A stretch of 64,000 bases of DNA from Phenylobacterium sp. (GTDB taxonomy: Bacteria > Pseudomonadota > Alphaproteobacteria > Caulobacterales > Caulobacteraceae). Location: positions 62,001 through 126,000 of the forward strand of contig NZ_SSMX01000030.1 in assembly GCF_004799515.1 (NCBI RefSeq), in the 5' to 3' direction. The position numbers and the translations under genes were made by a program. Below, piece by piece: positions 17,270 to 24,414 of the stretch; positions within the stretch are counted from its first letter, which is position 1, and every line of letters starts with the position of its first letter. The notes under the pieces are model-generated. The model searched no databases and was not told where the DNA came from. It worked only from the letters and a program-made list of their open reading frames with translations.

Positions 17270-17743
17270 CTAGTGAGGATTCGCCGCTTTCGGCGCCTCG
17301 CCCATGAGCGCCAGGGCGTTGCCGTCTGGGTCGGTGAACTCCAGGAGCTGGACGTCCGTCGTGGCCAGATGCTGCACCGTCTCCGGCGGCCCGAGGAAGC
17401 GGACGCCGCGGTCCGCGAGCGGCTTGGCGCGCGCCAGGCCTGGATCGCTGAAGTAGAGCTCCACCGCCCCGGTGGGCGCGTGGGCGTCGCTCCGCTCCAG
17501 CCGCAGGCGGACGCCGCCCGCGTCGAGGAAGGCGGCGCCTGGGACCCGGAACAGCAGCCGGACGCCGAGGACGCCCTGGTAGAATGCAATGGAGCGGTCG
17601 AGGTCCTTCGCCGGCAAGGTGATCTGCATCAGCTGGACGTCGGTCAGCGGCCCGGCCGCCTCGCTGGCCACGCCGGCGCTCGCACGGGGCAACAGGACAG
17701 ACAATATCAGGGCGGTCGCGATCCCGTGGCGGTTCATGCGCAT
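17270..17743 (-). CDS. Exported VOC (glyoxalase-fold) protein
   Basis: 157 residues: an N-terminal signal peptide (hydrophobic ATALILSVLL, cleavage likely near SAG or VAS) followed by one VOC domain (ITLPAKDLDRSIAFYQGVLGVRLLF, RLRLERSD, LLEFTDPDGNALALMG). VOC proteins are mostly cytoplasmic dioxygenases, glyoxalases or binding proteins, so an exported form is unusual and may act as a periplasmic ligand-binding protein. It is first in a two-gene unit with the HTH-VOC regulator. A second ATG two codons in is an equally good start. Confidence 0.75.
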   Translation of the reverse strand: MRMNRHGIATALILSVLLPRASAGVASEAAGPLTDVQLMQITLPAKDLDRSIAFYQGVLGVRLLFRVPGAAFLDAGGVRLRLERSDAHAPTGAVELYFSDPGLARAKPLADRGVRFLGPPETVQHLATTDVQLLEFTDPDGNALALMGEAPKAANPH

Positions 17744-17950
17744 CTCCAGCTGCCGACCTTAAGGCTAGGCCTCCGGCGCCGGAATTTCCCTACCCGACGG
17801 ACGGAAAGGGGATCGGGCCTTGTTTGACGCCGACGGGATTGCTCATACCGGCGATATGGGGATTGGACGGTTCGCCGGTCACACTCTCGTGAGCGGGGGG
17901 TGCGGCGACGTGAGCCAAGTGGTTGATCTGCCGAGGGGCGAGACCTTCCG

Positions 17951-17965
17951 TTAACCCCCGGTTTA
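17951..17965. promoter_or_regulatory. CtrA-like site upstream of nrdA
   Basis: TTAA-N7-TTTA, one mismatch from the CtrA consensus TTAA-N7-TTAA, about 157 bp before the nrdA start. A single GANTC site (GAGTC, 18004-18008) and a TTGACG hexamer (17999-18004) lie between it and the NrdR-like boxes. Suggests cell-cycle control; match by eye only. Confidence 0.35.
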
Positions 17966-18020
17966 CGAAAAAAGCTGGGGGCCGAAGGGCCGTCCTCATT
18001 GACGAGTCATTAGGACCAGT

Positions 18021-18067
18021 GCCCCATATGTGGGTTGTCGGGCGTGTCGCCACACAACATGTAGGGG
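18021..18067. promoter_or_regulatory. Paired NrdR boxes before nrdA
   Basis: Two 16-bp elements resembling the NrdR consensus ACACWAKATRTWGTGT: GCCCCATATGTGGGTT (18021-18036) and ACACAACATGTAGGGG (18052-18067). Their starts are exactly 31 bp apart, three helical turns, as known for NrdR operators. The first begins 17 bp after a TTGACG hexamer, so it would cover the -10 region. Confidence 0.75.
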
Positions 18068-18121
18068 CGTTGAACACTTTCTCTTCCGAAGAGCGTTCAA
18101 TAGGGGCATGGGTCAGGGACA

Positions 18122-19981
18122 ATGAGTGAAGCGGCGAAAGTTGGGATTGCCGAGGCGATTGAACGGGTTGTGGACCGCGCCGAACGCCCGCAGCTCACCC
18201 TCGTCCGGAAGGTCGAGGTCGACCGGTCGCGCGACGCGCTGCTGACCGATTTCGGTAAGACCACGCTCGAAGACCGCTACCTGCTGGCCGGCGAGAGCTA
18301 TCAGGACATGTTCGCCCGAGTCGCCACCGCCTACGCCGACGATGCTGACCACGCGCAACGGGTTTATGACTACATCTCGAAGCTGTGGTTCATGCCCTCT
18401 ACCCCGGTGCTGTCGAACGGCGGGGCGGGCCGCGGCCTGCCGATCTCCTGCTTCCTCAACGCCGTGCCCGACAGCCTGGAAGGTATCCAGAGCGTCTGGA
18501 ACGAGAACGTGCACCTGGCCTCCAACGGCGGCGGCATCGGCACCTATTGGGGCAACGTCCGCTCCATCGGCGAGAAGGTGAAGGGCGCCGGCCAGACCAG
18601 CGGCATCATCCCTTTCATCCGGGTGATGGACTCGCTGACGCTGGCGATCAGCCAGGGGTCCCTGCGCCGCGGCTCGGCCGCCGTCTACCTCGACATCCAC
18701 CACCCGGAGATCGAGGAGTTCCTGGAGATCCGCAAACCCTCCGGCGACTTCAACCGCAAGAGCCTCAACCTGCACCACGGCATCGCCGTCACCGACGAGT
18801 TCATGGAAGCCGTGCGCGACGGGGCCATGTTCGGCCTGCGCTCGCCCAAGACCCAGGAGATCGTCCGCGAGGTCGACGCGCGGTCCCTGTGGCAGAAGAT
18901 CCTCGAGATCCGCCTGCAGACCGGCGAGCCCTACCTGATCTTCTCCGACACCGTGAACCGCTCCATGCCGCAGCATCAGCGCGAGCTCGGCCTGTCGGTG
19001 CGCCAGTCGAACCTATGCTCCGAGATCGTGCTGCACACCGGCAAGGACCACCTGGGCAAGGAGCGCACCGCGGTCTGCTGCCTGTCGTCGGTGAACGCCG
19101 AGACCTTCCTGGAGTGGCGCGACCATCCGACCTTCATCGAGGACGTCATGCGCTTCCTCGACAACGTGCTGGAGGACTTCATCCTCCGCGCCCCGCCGGA
19201 GATGGCCAACGCCGTCTACGCCGCCAAGCGCGAACGCTCGGTGGGCCTGGGCCTGATGGGCTTCCACACCTTCCTGCAGCAGCAGAACGTGCCGTTCGAG
19301 AGCGCGCTGGCCAAGAGCTGGAACATGCGGCTCTTCAAGACCCTGCGCCGCCAATGCGACGCCGCTTCGCGCGCGCTCGCCGCCGAGCGCGGTCCCTGCC
19401 CGGACGCCGAGGAGCGCGGCATGATGGAGCGCTTTTCCCACAAGCTGGCCATCGCGCCGACCGCCTCGATCTCGATCATCTGCGGCGGCACCAGCGCCGG
19501 CATCGAGCCGATCCCGGCCAACATCTACAGCCACAAGACGCTCAGCGGCACCTTCGCGGTGAAGAGCCCCTACCTGGAGCGCTTGCTCGAGGAAAAGGGC
19601 CGGAACACCTCGGAGGTCTGGGACTCGATCCTGGAGAACGAGGGCTCGGTCCAGCATCTGGACTTCCTCAGTCAGGACGAGAAGGACGTCTACAAGACCG
19701 CCTTCGAGATCGACCAGCGGTGGGTCATCGAACTGGCCGCCGACCGCACGCCGGACATCTGCCAGTCGCAGTCGGTGAACCTGTTCCTGCCCGGGAACGT
19801 CGAGAAGTGGGACCTGCACATGCTGCACTTCCAGGCGTGGGAGCGCGGTTGCAAGTCGCTCTACTACCTGCGCTCGAAGTCGGTGCAGCGGGCCTCGCAC
19901 GCCGGCGGCGAAGCTATCGCCCAGGTCGACATGTCGGGCATGGCCAAGACCGACTATGAGGAATGCCTCGCCTGCCAATAG
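18122..19981 (+). CDS. nrdA: Ribonucleoside-diphosphate reductase alpha subunit (class Ia)
   Basis: 619 residues; reduces ribonucleotides to deoxyribonucleotides with NrdB. Active-site cysteine pair member Cys110 (LPISCFL), the radical/catalytic triad N297-C299-E301 (SNLCSE), partner cysteine in AVCCLSS, and a C-terminal CxxC (615-618, ECLACQ) that takes electrons from thioredoxin are all visible. There is no N-terminal ATP-cone domain; the catalytic core begins within the first 40 residues, so dATP activity control through a cone on this subunit is not expected. Preceded by paired NrdR-like boxes. nrdB is not adjacent but 2 kb downstream. Confidence 0.96.
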   Translation: MSEAAKVGIAEAIERVVDRAERPQLTLVRKVEVDRSRDALLTDFGKTTLEDRYLLAGESYQDMFARVATAYADDADHAQRVYDYISKLWFMPSTPVLSNGGAGRGLPISCFLNAVPDSLEGIQSVWNENVHLASNGGGIGTYWGNVRSIGEKVKGAGQTSGIIPFIRVMDSLTLAISQGSLRRGSAAVYLDIHHPEIEEFLEIRKPSGDFNRKSLNLHHGIAVTDEFMEAVRDGAMFGLRSPKTQEIVREVDARSLWQKILEIRLQTGEPYLIFSDTVNRSMPQHQRELGLSVRQSNLCSEIVLHTGKDHLGKERTAVCCLSSVNAETFLEWRDHPTFIEDVMRFLDNVLEDFILRAPPEMANAVYAAKRERSVGLGLMGFHTFLQQQNVPFESALAKSWNMRLFKTLRRQCDAASRALAAERGPCPDAEERGMMERFSHKLAIAPTASISIICGGTSAGIEPIPANIYSHKTLSGTFAVKSPYLERLLEEKGRNTSEVWDSILENEGSVQHLDFLSQDEKDVYKTAFEIDQRWVIELAADRTPDICQSQSVNLFLPGNVEKWDLHMLHFQAWERGCKSLYYLRSKSVQRASHAGGEAIAQVDMSGMAKTDYEECLACQ

Positions 19982-20082
19982 GCGCCGCCCGGTAGATTCT
20001 GTCCGGCGGTTCTGGTCGCAACGGCGTCTTTGAGGCGGCGTTTCGGCGGCGAGCGCGTCTGTATCAAGATTTGGCGCCCCCG

Positions 20083-20098
20083 CGGCACGGCTTTTGCA
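20083..20098 (+). promoter_or_regulatory. Sigma-54-type promoter candidate
   Basis: CGGCACG-N4-TTGCA matches the -24/-12 consensus TGGCACG-N4-TTGCA except for the first base, with the required GG-to-GC spacing. Transcription would start near 20108, about 125 bp before the outer-membrane protein gene at 20235. Confidence 0.5.
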
Positions 20099-20234
20099 CG
20101 TCCACAATTGACTCGCGCAAGCTTAGGGCTCGTGCCTAGGCTTTGTTCGGGAACCGCAATCCAGTTTGCGACTTTCGCTCTCGAGAGATCGCAAACGTCC
20201 GCAGCGGGGCTGCGGGGTGGGGAGAGACGGGACG

Positions 20235-21134
20235 ATGCGGCCGCTGGCGATGTTAGCCACTGTCGTGACCTGCGCCGCGGCGAGCACCGCCGGGGCCCAG
20301 ACCCATTCGGACCAAACCCAGAGCTTTTCGAACACGGCGCCGCTGTCGATCCAGCTTCCGGCCGCCGGTTCCGACGACCAAGTCGCGACCGAGGCGCTGC
20401 TCAACGGCGCGGCCTTCGCGCCCCGCACTGCGTCCAGCTCGGTCGACCCGATCAGCGACCTCATCAACCACGAGAACTACGACCCCGGCGTGGGCCTGGT
20501 GCGCTGGATGACCGGCGCGACCCAGCTGCCGACGAGCTCGGCCGGCGCGGTGGATTCGCTGCGGATCAGCATCGGCGGGACGCTGCGCACGCCGGGCGGC
20601 CTGCCGCTCAACATCAGCCACGGCCAGTACGACGCCAGCGCCTATGAGGTGGCCTTGACCCGCGACTGGCCCGCGGCCCTGGCCTACGACGGCGGCGGCT
20701 TCGGCATTGAGGTCACCCCGCACGCCGGCGTCGGCATGACCAACCTGGGCGGCTCGGCCGAGGCCGGGGCGACGCTGCGGCTGATGCAGAAGGACGCCGC
20801 GATCAAGGAGCGGCTGAACGCCATGGGCGTGCGCGACGGCGACGGCTTCGGCGACAAGGGCCGCTGGTACCTGTTCGCCGCCGCCAGCGGCCGCGCCGTC
20901 GGCTACAACATGCTGCACGGCGAGCAGGGCTGGGACCGCGCCGGCGTCACCACCGACCAGACCTCGACCCTGATCGGCGACACCCAGGTGGGCGTCGGCT
21001 GGCGCAAGGGGGACGTGCAGACCTCGTTCGGCTACATCCACCGCGACGTGAAGGGCGCCCAGAGCATCCTCTGGGGCGTCGATCCCCGGCCGGACTCCAT
21101 GGTGGCCTTCTCGTTCCAGATCCGGCCGCACTGA
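20235..21134 (+). CDS. Outer-membrane protein, LpxR-like (DUF2219-like)
   Basis: 299 residues with a signal peptide (MRPLAMLATVVTCAAASTAGAQ). The sequence alternates as in a beta-barrel and closes with DSMVAFSFQI. The C-terminal part (YLFAAASGRAVGYN, VGDTQVGVGWRKGDVQTSFGYIHRDVKG-like pattern) resembles alphaproteobacterial proteins annotated as lipid A deacylase LpxR-like. The N-terminal catalytic Asn-Asp motif of true LpxR is not seen, so deacylase activity is uncertain. The ATG at 20235 follows a purine-rich GGGGAGAGACGGG site. An upstream in-frame ATG at 20166 is rejected because it would bury the signal peptide. Confidence 0.6.
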   Translation: MRPLAMLATVVTCAAASTAGAQTHSDQTQSFSNTAPLSIQLPAAGSDDQVATEALLNGAAFAPRTASSSVDPISDLINHENYDPGVGLVRWMTGATQLPTSSAGAVDSLRISIGGTLRTPGGLPLNISHGQYDASAYEVALTRDWPAALAYDGGGFGIEVTPHAGVGMTNLGGSAEAGATLRLMQKDAAIKERLNAMGVRDGDGFGDKGRWYLFAAASGRAVGYNMLHGEQGWDRAGVTTDQTSTLIGDTQVGVGWRKGDVQTSFGYIHRDVKGAQSILWGVDPRPDSMVAFSFQIRPH

Positions 21135-21150
21135 GCCGGCCCAGGCCGAC

Positions 21151-21807
21151 TCAGCCCTCCCAGCCTTCCACGAACGGCGCGCGGGCGGCCCACAGGGCGG
21201 CGAGCCTCGGCTCGGCGTCGGCGGCGCGCACCGCCGGGGCCAGGCCGGGCGCTGCGGCGTAGAAGCCCTTCCGCCGCGGGCCCCAGCGTGAGACCATCGC
21301 CAGGTAGAGGTCCAGCACGCCGATCTCATCGCCCAGCAGGAAGCGGCCGGCCGGCGTCAGCCCATCGCCCATGATCCGCCAGCAGTCGAGGATGCGCTGC
21401 GCCGTCCGCTCGCGCAGCACCGCCTCGTGCGCCGGGTCCGCCGCCAGCCGGCTGGGCTCGTCGCGGATCCAGTAGAGCGCGTAGACCTGGGCGGCGATGA
21501 AGGCCATCCAGCGCAGGAACCGCGGCCGCAAGGATGAGTCCAGCCCAGGCGCCAAGCCCGACCCCGGATGGCTGTCGGCCAGGTGGATCAGGATCGCGGC
21601 GCTCTCGGTCATCAGCTCGCCGGAGGGCAGGACCAGCGCCGGAACCTGGCGCATGGGATTGATCCGCGCCATTTCCGCGCTGACCGCGACCTCCCGCCAG
21701 GTGGCCCGCTCAACCATCCGATAGGGCTCGCGCAGCAGGGTCAGCGCCGCTTCAACCGGGACCGAGCCAGTCCCCGGCGCGCCATAGACCACATAGCCAT
21801 CGCCCAT
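21151..21807 (-). CDS. Glutathione S-transferase family protein
   Basis: 218 residues with a thioredoxin-like N-terminal domain (YVVYGAPGTGSVPVEAALTLL, then MRQVPALVLPSGELMTESAAILIHLAD, with the conserved cis-Pro and Ser-like glutathione-binding ESAAI) and an all-helical C-terminal domain (FLLGDEIGVLDLYLAMV). Substrate unknown. The start at 21807 has a GGGGA site; longer starts (21819, 21849) are possible, but one at 21849 would run into the NrdR-like operator of nrdB. It is transcribed away from nrdB. Confidence 0.88.
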   Translation of the reverse strand: MGDGYVVYGAPGTGSVPVEAALTLLREPYRMVERATWREVAVSAEMARINPMRQVPALVLPSGELMTESAAILIHLADSHPGSGLAPGLDSSLRPRFLRWMAFIAAQVYALYWIRDEPSRLAADPAHEAVLRERTAQRILDCWRIMGDGLTPAGRFLLGDEIGVLDLYLAMVSRWGPRRKGFYAAAPGLAPAVRAADAEPRLAALWAARAPFVEGWEG

Positions 21808-21845
21808 CGGCGTCCCCATTTCATCCACATGCCTCACGGAACAGT

Positions 21846-21892
21846 GCACAGCATCTAGAGGTTGGCCCCCTGACGGGCCCCATTAGTGGTGT
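21846..21892. promoter_or_regulatory. Paired NrdR boxes before nrdB
   Basis: GCACAGCATCTAGAGG (21846-21861, weaker) and GCCCCATTAGTGGTGT (21877-21892, better) resemble NrdR boxes and start exactly 31 bp apart, the same spacing as before nrdA. They lie 43-89 bp ahead of the nrdB ATG. Confidence 0.6.
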
Positions 21893-21934
21893 ACCGTTTC
21901 TTAACCCAATTTGATTCGTAGCCGAGCCGCACCG

Positions 21935-22990
21935 ATGACCGCCAGCGCCTCCACCTTCCAGACCCTGCCGGGCCTCCTGACCCCGTCGGCGGCCTACAAG
22001 CCGTTCCGCTATCCCTGGGCCTATGACCTGTGGAAGCGCCAGCAGCAGGTCCACTGGATGCCGGAGGAGGTGCCGCTGGGCGAGGACTGCAAGGACTGGG
22101 CGGCCAAGCTCAACGACGGCGAGCGCAACCTGCTGACCCAGATCTTTCGCTTCTTCACCCAGTCCGACGTCGAGGTGAACGACAACTACATGGAACGCTA
22201 CGCCCGCGTCTTCAAACCCACCGAGGTGAAGATGATGCTGGCGGCCTTCTCCAACATGGAGACGATCCACATCGCCGCCTACGCGCTCCTCCTGGAGACG
22301 ATCGGCATGCCGGACAGCGAGTTCACGGCCTTCCTCGATTACCAGGCCATGCGCGACAAGCACGACTACATGCAGCAGTTCGGCGTCGACACCCACGCCG
22401 ACATCGCCCGCACGCTCGCCATGTTCGGCGGCTTCACCGAGGGGCTGCAGCTGTTCGCCAGCTTCGCCATGCTGATGAACTTCCCGCGCCACAACAAGAT
22501 GAAGGGCATGGGCCAGATCGTCAGCTGGAGCGTCCGCGACGAGAGCCTGCACTGCGAGGGGATCGTCAAGGTCTACCACGCCTTCAACGCCGAGACCGGG
22601 GCGGTGACCAAGGCCGTCGCCGACGACATCGTCGATTGCTGCAAGACGGTGGTGGGCCTGGAGGACAAGTTCATCGACCTGGCCTTCGAGGCCGGCGAGA
22701 TCGAGGGCATGACGCCCGACGACATCAAGAAATACATCCGCTTCATCGCCGATTGGCGCCTGCGCCAGCTGGCCCTGCCGGAGGTCTATGGCGTGAAGGA
22801 AAACCCGCTGCCCTGGCTGCAATCCATGCTGAGCGGCGTGGAGCACGCGAACTTCTTCGAGGCCCGCAGCACGGAGTACTCGAAGGCCGCGACGCGCGGT
22901 CAGTGGCAGGGCGGCGAGGGCGTGTGGGCGGCGTTCGATCAGATGCAGGCCAAGCGGGCGGCGGGCGCTGCGGGGATGCCGGCGGAGTAG
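21935..22990 (+). CDS. nrdB: Ribonucleoside-diphosphate reductase beta subunit (class Ia)
   Basis: 351 residues; carries the di-iron tyrosyl radical that starts ribonucleotide reduction by NrdA. Ferritin-like helices hold the iron ligands in FFTQSDVEVND, METIHIAAYALLLE (which also contains the candidate radical tyrosine) and WSVRDESLHCEG. No ATP-cone is present at either end. The ATG at 21935 is chosen; a TTG eight codons earlier is possible. It is separated from nrdA by two genes but shares a NrdR-like operator. Two DnaA-box-like sequences begin 4 bp after its stop. Confidence 0.95.
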   Translation: MTASASTFQTLPGLLTPSAAYKPFRYPWAYDLWKRQQQVHWMPEEVPLGEDCKDWAAKLNDGERNLLTQIFRFFTQSDVEVNDNYMERYARVFKPTEVKMMLAAFSNMETIHIAAYALLLETIGMPDSEFTAFLDYQAMRDKHDYMQQFGVDTHADIARTLAMFGGFTEGLQLFASFAMLMNFPRHNKMKGMGQIVSWSVRDESLHCEGIVKVYHAFNAETGAVTKAVADDIVDCCKTVVGLEDKFIDLAFEAGEIEGMTPDDIKKYIRFIADWRLRQLALPEVYGVKENPLPWLQSMLSGVEHANFFEARSTEYSKAATRGQWQGGEGVWAAFDQMQAKRAAGAAGMPAE

Positions 22991-22993
22991 GAG

Positions 22994-23024
22994 TTATCCA
23001 CAAATCGCCAACGCATTGTCCACA
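22994..23024. promoter_or_regulatory. Two DnaA-box-like sequences at the nrdB 3' end
   Basis: TTATCCACA (22994-23002) is a perfect DnaA box; TTGTCCACA (23016-23024) differs by one base. They are in the same orientation, 22 bp start to start, directly after the nrdB stop codon. Confidence 0.5.
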
Positions 23025-23380
23025 GGCCAAGTTAGGTTGTCTGTGGGCGGTTGGTGGTGGGTACTTGTCGTGGCTAAGGAATCGGAGCCTCGAATAGAGG
23101 CGGCCGAGCGAGTTCGTTTCTGAAGGAGATAAAACAGGCGAAATTTGAAAAGGTCAGAATTTGGTTCTGACATCCCTTTCGGAGGCTCGCGGCGCAGCCG
23201 AGGAAGGAACCGGAGGGGGAAGCGGTCATCGTTTTGGGAACTAGGCCGCTCCCTCCCTCCTCTCAACGACGCTTTCGCATGCGTTGATATTTGCAGCCTA
23301 CGGCTACCTGCCGAAGAGGCAATCCCAACGATCAAGCTGAAGGCGTCTTTCCTGTTAACAACACAGAGAAAGATTCCATC
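23025..23380. other. Intergenic region with little recognisable content
   Basis: About 360 bp, less GC-rich than its flanks. It holds a small hairpin GTCAGAA-TTTGG-TTCTGAC near 23156-23174. A plus-strand frame at 23145-23534 overlaps the small gene at 23381 in another frame and gives a basic, unconvincing translation. A small RNA cannot be excluded. Confidence 0.4.
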
Positions 23381-23560
23381 ATGGGTAAAGCCCCTGGATC
23401 TAATTCGGGCCGCAACGGCGGCATCTTCCAAGAACAAGGGCCGCGCGGCGGCAAACACGATAACTTCGCCACGGTTCCGGAACGCACCCGGTTTCCGCCC
23501 ACGACGAGCCCCGGCTCTACGTGGGTGCCGGTGAAGCGCACGCCTCACGGCAGCCGCTAG
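23381..23560 (+). CDS. YjzC-like small protein
   Basis: A 59-residue basic protein rich in Gly, Pro, Lys and Arg. Its layout, GKAPGSNSGRNGGIFQE at the start and TRFPPTTSPGSTWVPVKRTP at the end, resembles small YjzC-type proteins (pattern G-APxSGxY...DRxPPTxxxGxxWxxxKRTP). Function is unknown for the family. The ATG at 23381 follows an AGAGAAAGA purine stretch. It is monocistronic, flanked by unannotated AT-richer DNA and followed by a hairpin. Confidence 0.6.
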   Translation: MGKAPGSNSGRNGGIFQEQGPRGGKHDNFATVPERTRFPPTTSPGSTWVPVKRTPHGSR

Positions 23561-23567
23561 TTTGCGG

Positions 23568-23600
23568 GGGTCTGAGGGAATACTTCACTCAGACCCTTCC
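23568..23600 (+). terminator. Hairpin after the YjzC-like gene
   Basis: Nine-base-pair stem GGGTCTGAG (23568-23576) and CTCAGACCC (23588-23596) with an 11-nt loop. The tail TTCC is only weakly T-rich. Confidence 0.55.
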
Positions 23601-23721
23601 GCCAATCTCGTCGAATACTACCTAAATCATGAATGATGTTGGGGGTATCAATGCCAAATTTCGGCTTTTCTGCTTTCCTAAAGCTCCTCTCGCAGAACCC
23701 GCGTCCGCAGCGTACGCCCGT

Positions 23722-24012
23722 TCAGCGGATCGTGGGTTCGAGGTCCTCATAGAGGTCGCGCCAGGCGGGATTGAAGCGTTCGATGAGCTCGAGCTTCCAG
23801 AGCCTGCGCCAGTGCTTCATCGCCCGCTCCCCTGCGCGGGCGGCGTCGCGGGTTTCGAAGGTCTCGTAGTGGACCAACTGGGTGACGCCGTATCGTTCGG
23901 TAAAGCTGGGCCGGACATGGTCGCGGTGCTCCAGCGCGCGGCGGGGCAGGGTCTGTCCGATGTAGAGCGTCCCGTTGCGGCGGCTGGCCAGGATGTAGAC
24001 GTAGAAGGACAT
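23722..24012 (-). CDS. GIY-YIG nuclease family protein
   Basis: A 96-residue single-domain protein. The GIY-YIG motif is represented by YVYILASRRNGTLYIGQT at the N-terminus, the catalytic arginine by the R of LPRRALEHR, and the metal-binding glutamate by AGERAMKHWRRLWKLELIE. Related small proteins are putative structure-specific DNA endonucleases of unknown role. The start at 24012 has a strong AGGGGACGG site. A perfect LexA-type box lies 63-77 bp upstream, which would put this gene in the SOS response. Confidence 0.88.
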   Translation of the reverse strand: MSFYVYILASRRNGTLYIGQTLPRRALEHRDHVRPSFTERYGVTQLVHYETFETRDAARAGERAMKHWRRLWKLELIERFNPAWRDLYEDLEPTIR

Positions 24013-24074
24013 GATCCGTCCCCTGAACAAAAGCACCCGGGTCTTCGCTTCCATGCGAAGACGGATGGTCATTT

Positions 24075-24089
24075 GTTCACTTTTTGTTC
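24075..24089. promoter_or_regulatory. LexA (SOS) box of alphaproteobacterial type
   Basis: GTTC (24075-24078), seven bases, GTTC (24086-24089): an exact match to the alphaproteobacterial LexA direct repeat GTTC-N7-GTTC. The only nearby downstream gene is the GIY-YIG nuclease on the minus strand. Confidence 0.7.
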
Positions 24090-24202
24090 TAAACTTCAAG
24101 CAGCAAACGCAGATGGCCCGCGCCCGGGCCACGCCGGACGCGAAGCACCTCTGCGGGCTTGATCAGCTCATCCGCCAGCCGGGCGCCGGCTGCATCCATT
24201 GC

Positions 24203-24346
24203 TTAGTGCGACTCAACGACCCCGTCGTGGACAACCGTCGTGGAGCCGGCGGGCGGCGTGATCACGACCGTCTTTTCATGGGTGGTTCCACAGGCGGCCA
24301 GCAGAACCGACGCCGCCAAACTGGCTACAATAATCAACCCGCGCAT
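24203..24346 (-). CDS. Small lipoprotein
   Basis: A 47-residue protein with a lipoprotein signal peptide and a lipobox ending LLAAC at Cys19; the mature part is only about 29 residues (GTTHEKTVVITPPAGSTTVVHD). A GGAGAAG ribosome site precedes the ATG. It resembles entericidin-like or osmotically induced small lipoproteins only in size; no function can be assigned. It lies about 70 bp after the CPBP protease gene on the same strand. Confidence 0.65.
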   Translation of the reverse strand: MRGLIIVASLAASVLLAACGTTHEKTVVITPPAGSTTVVHDGVVESH

Positions 24347-24414
24347 CGCTCTTCTCCAAAGCCTAGGCGCCGCTCTTAATCCTCCAGCGCCATGGCGGTT
24401 CCCGGCGGGCGGCT

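Noticed and set aside
21808..21849. Longer GST start at 21849
   Set aside because: It would extend into the NrdR-like box of nrdB, while the inner ATG has a GGGGA site and begins just before the thioredoxin fold.
23145..23534. Plus-strand frame of 129 codons overlapping the YjzC-like gene
   Set aside because: The YjzC-like frame has recognisable sequence and better context; this one is very basic and without a plausible start site.
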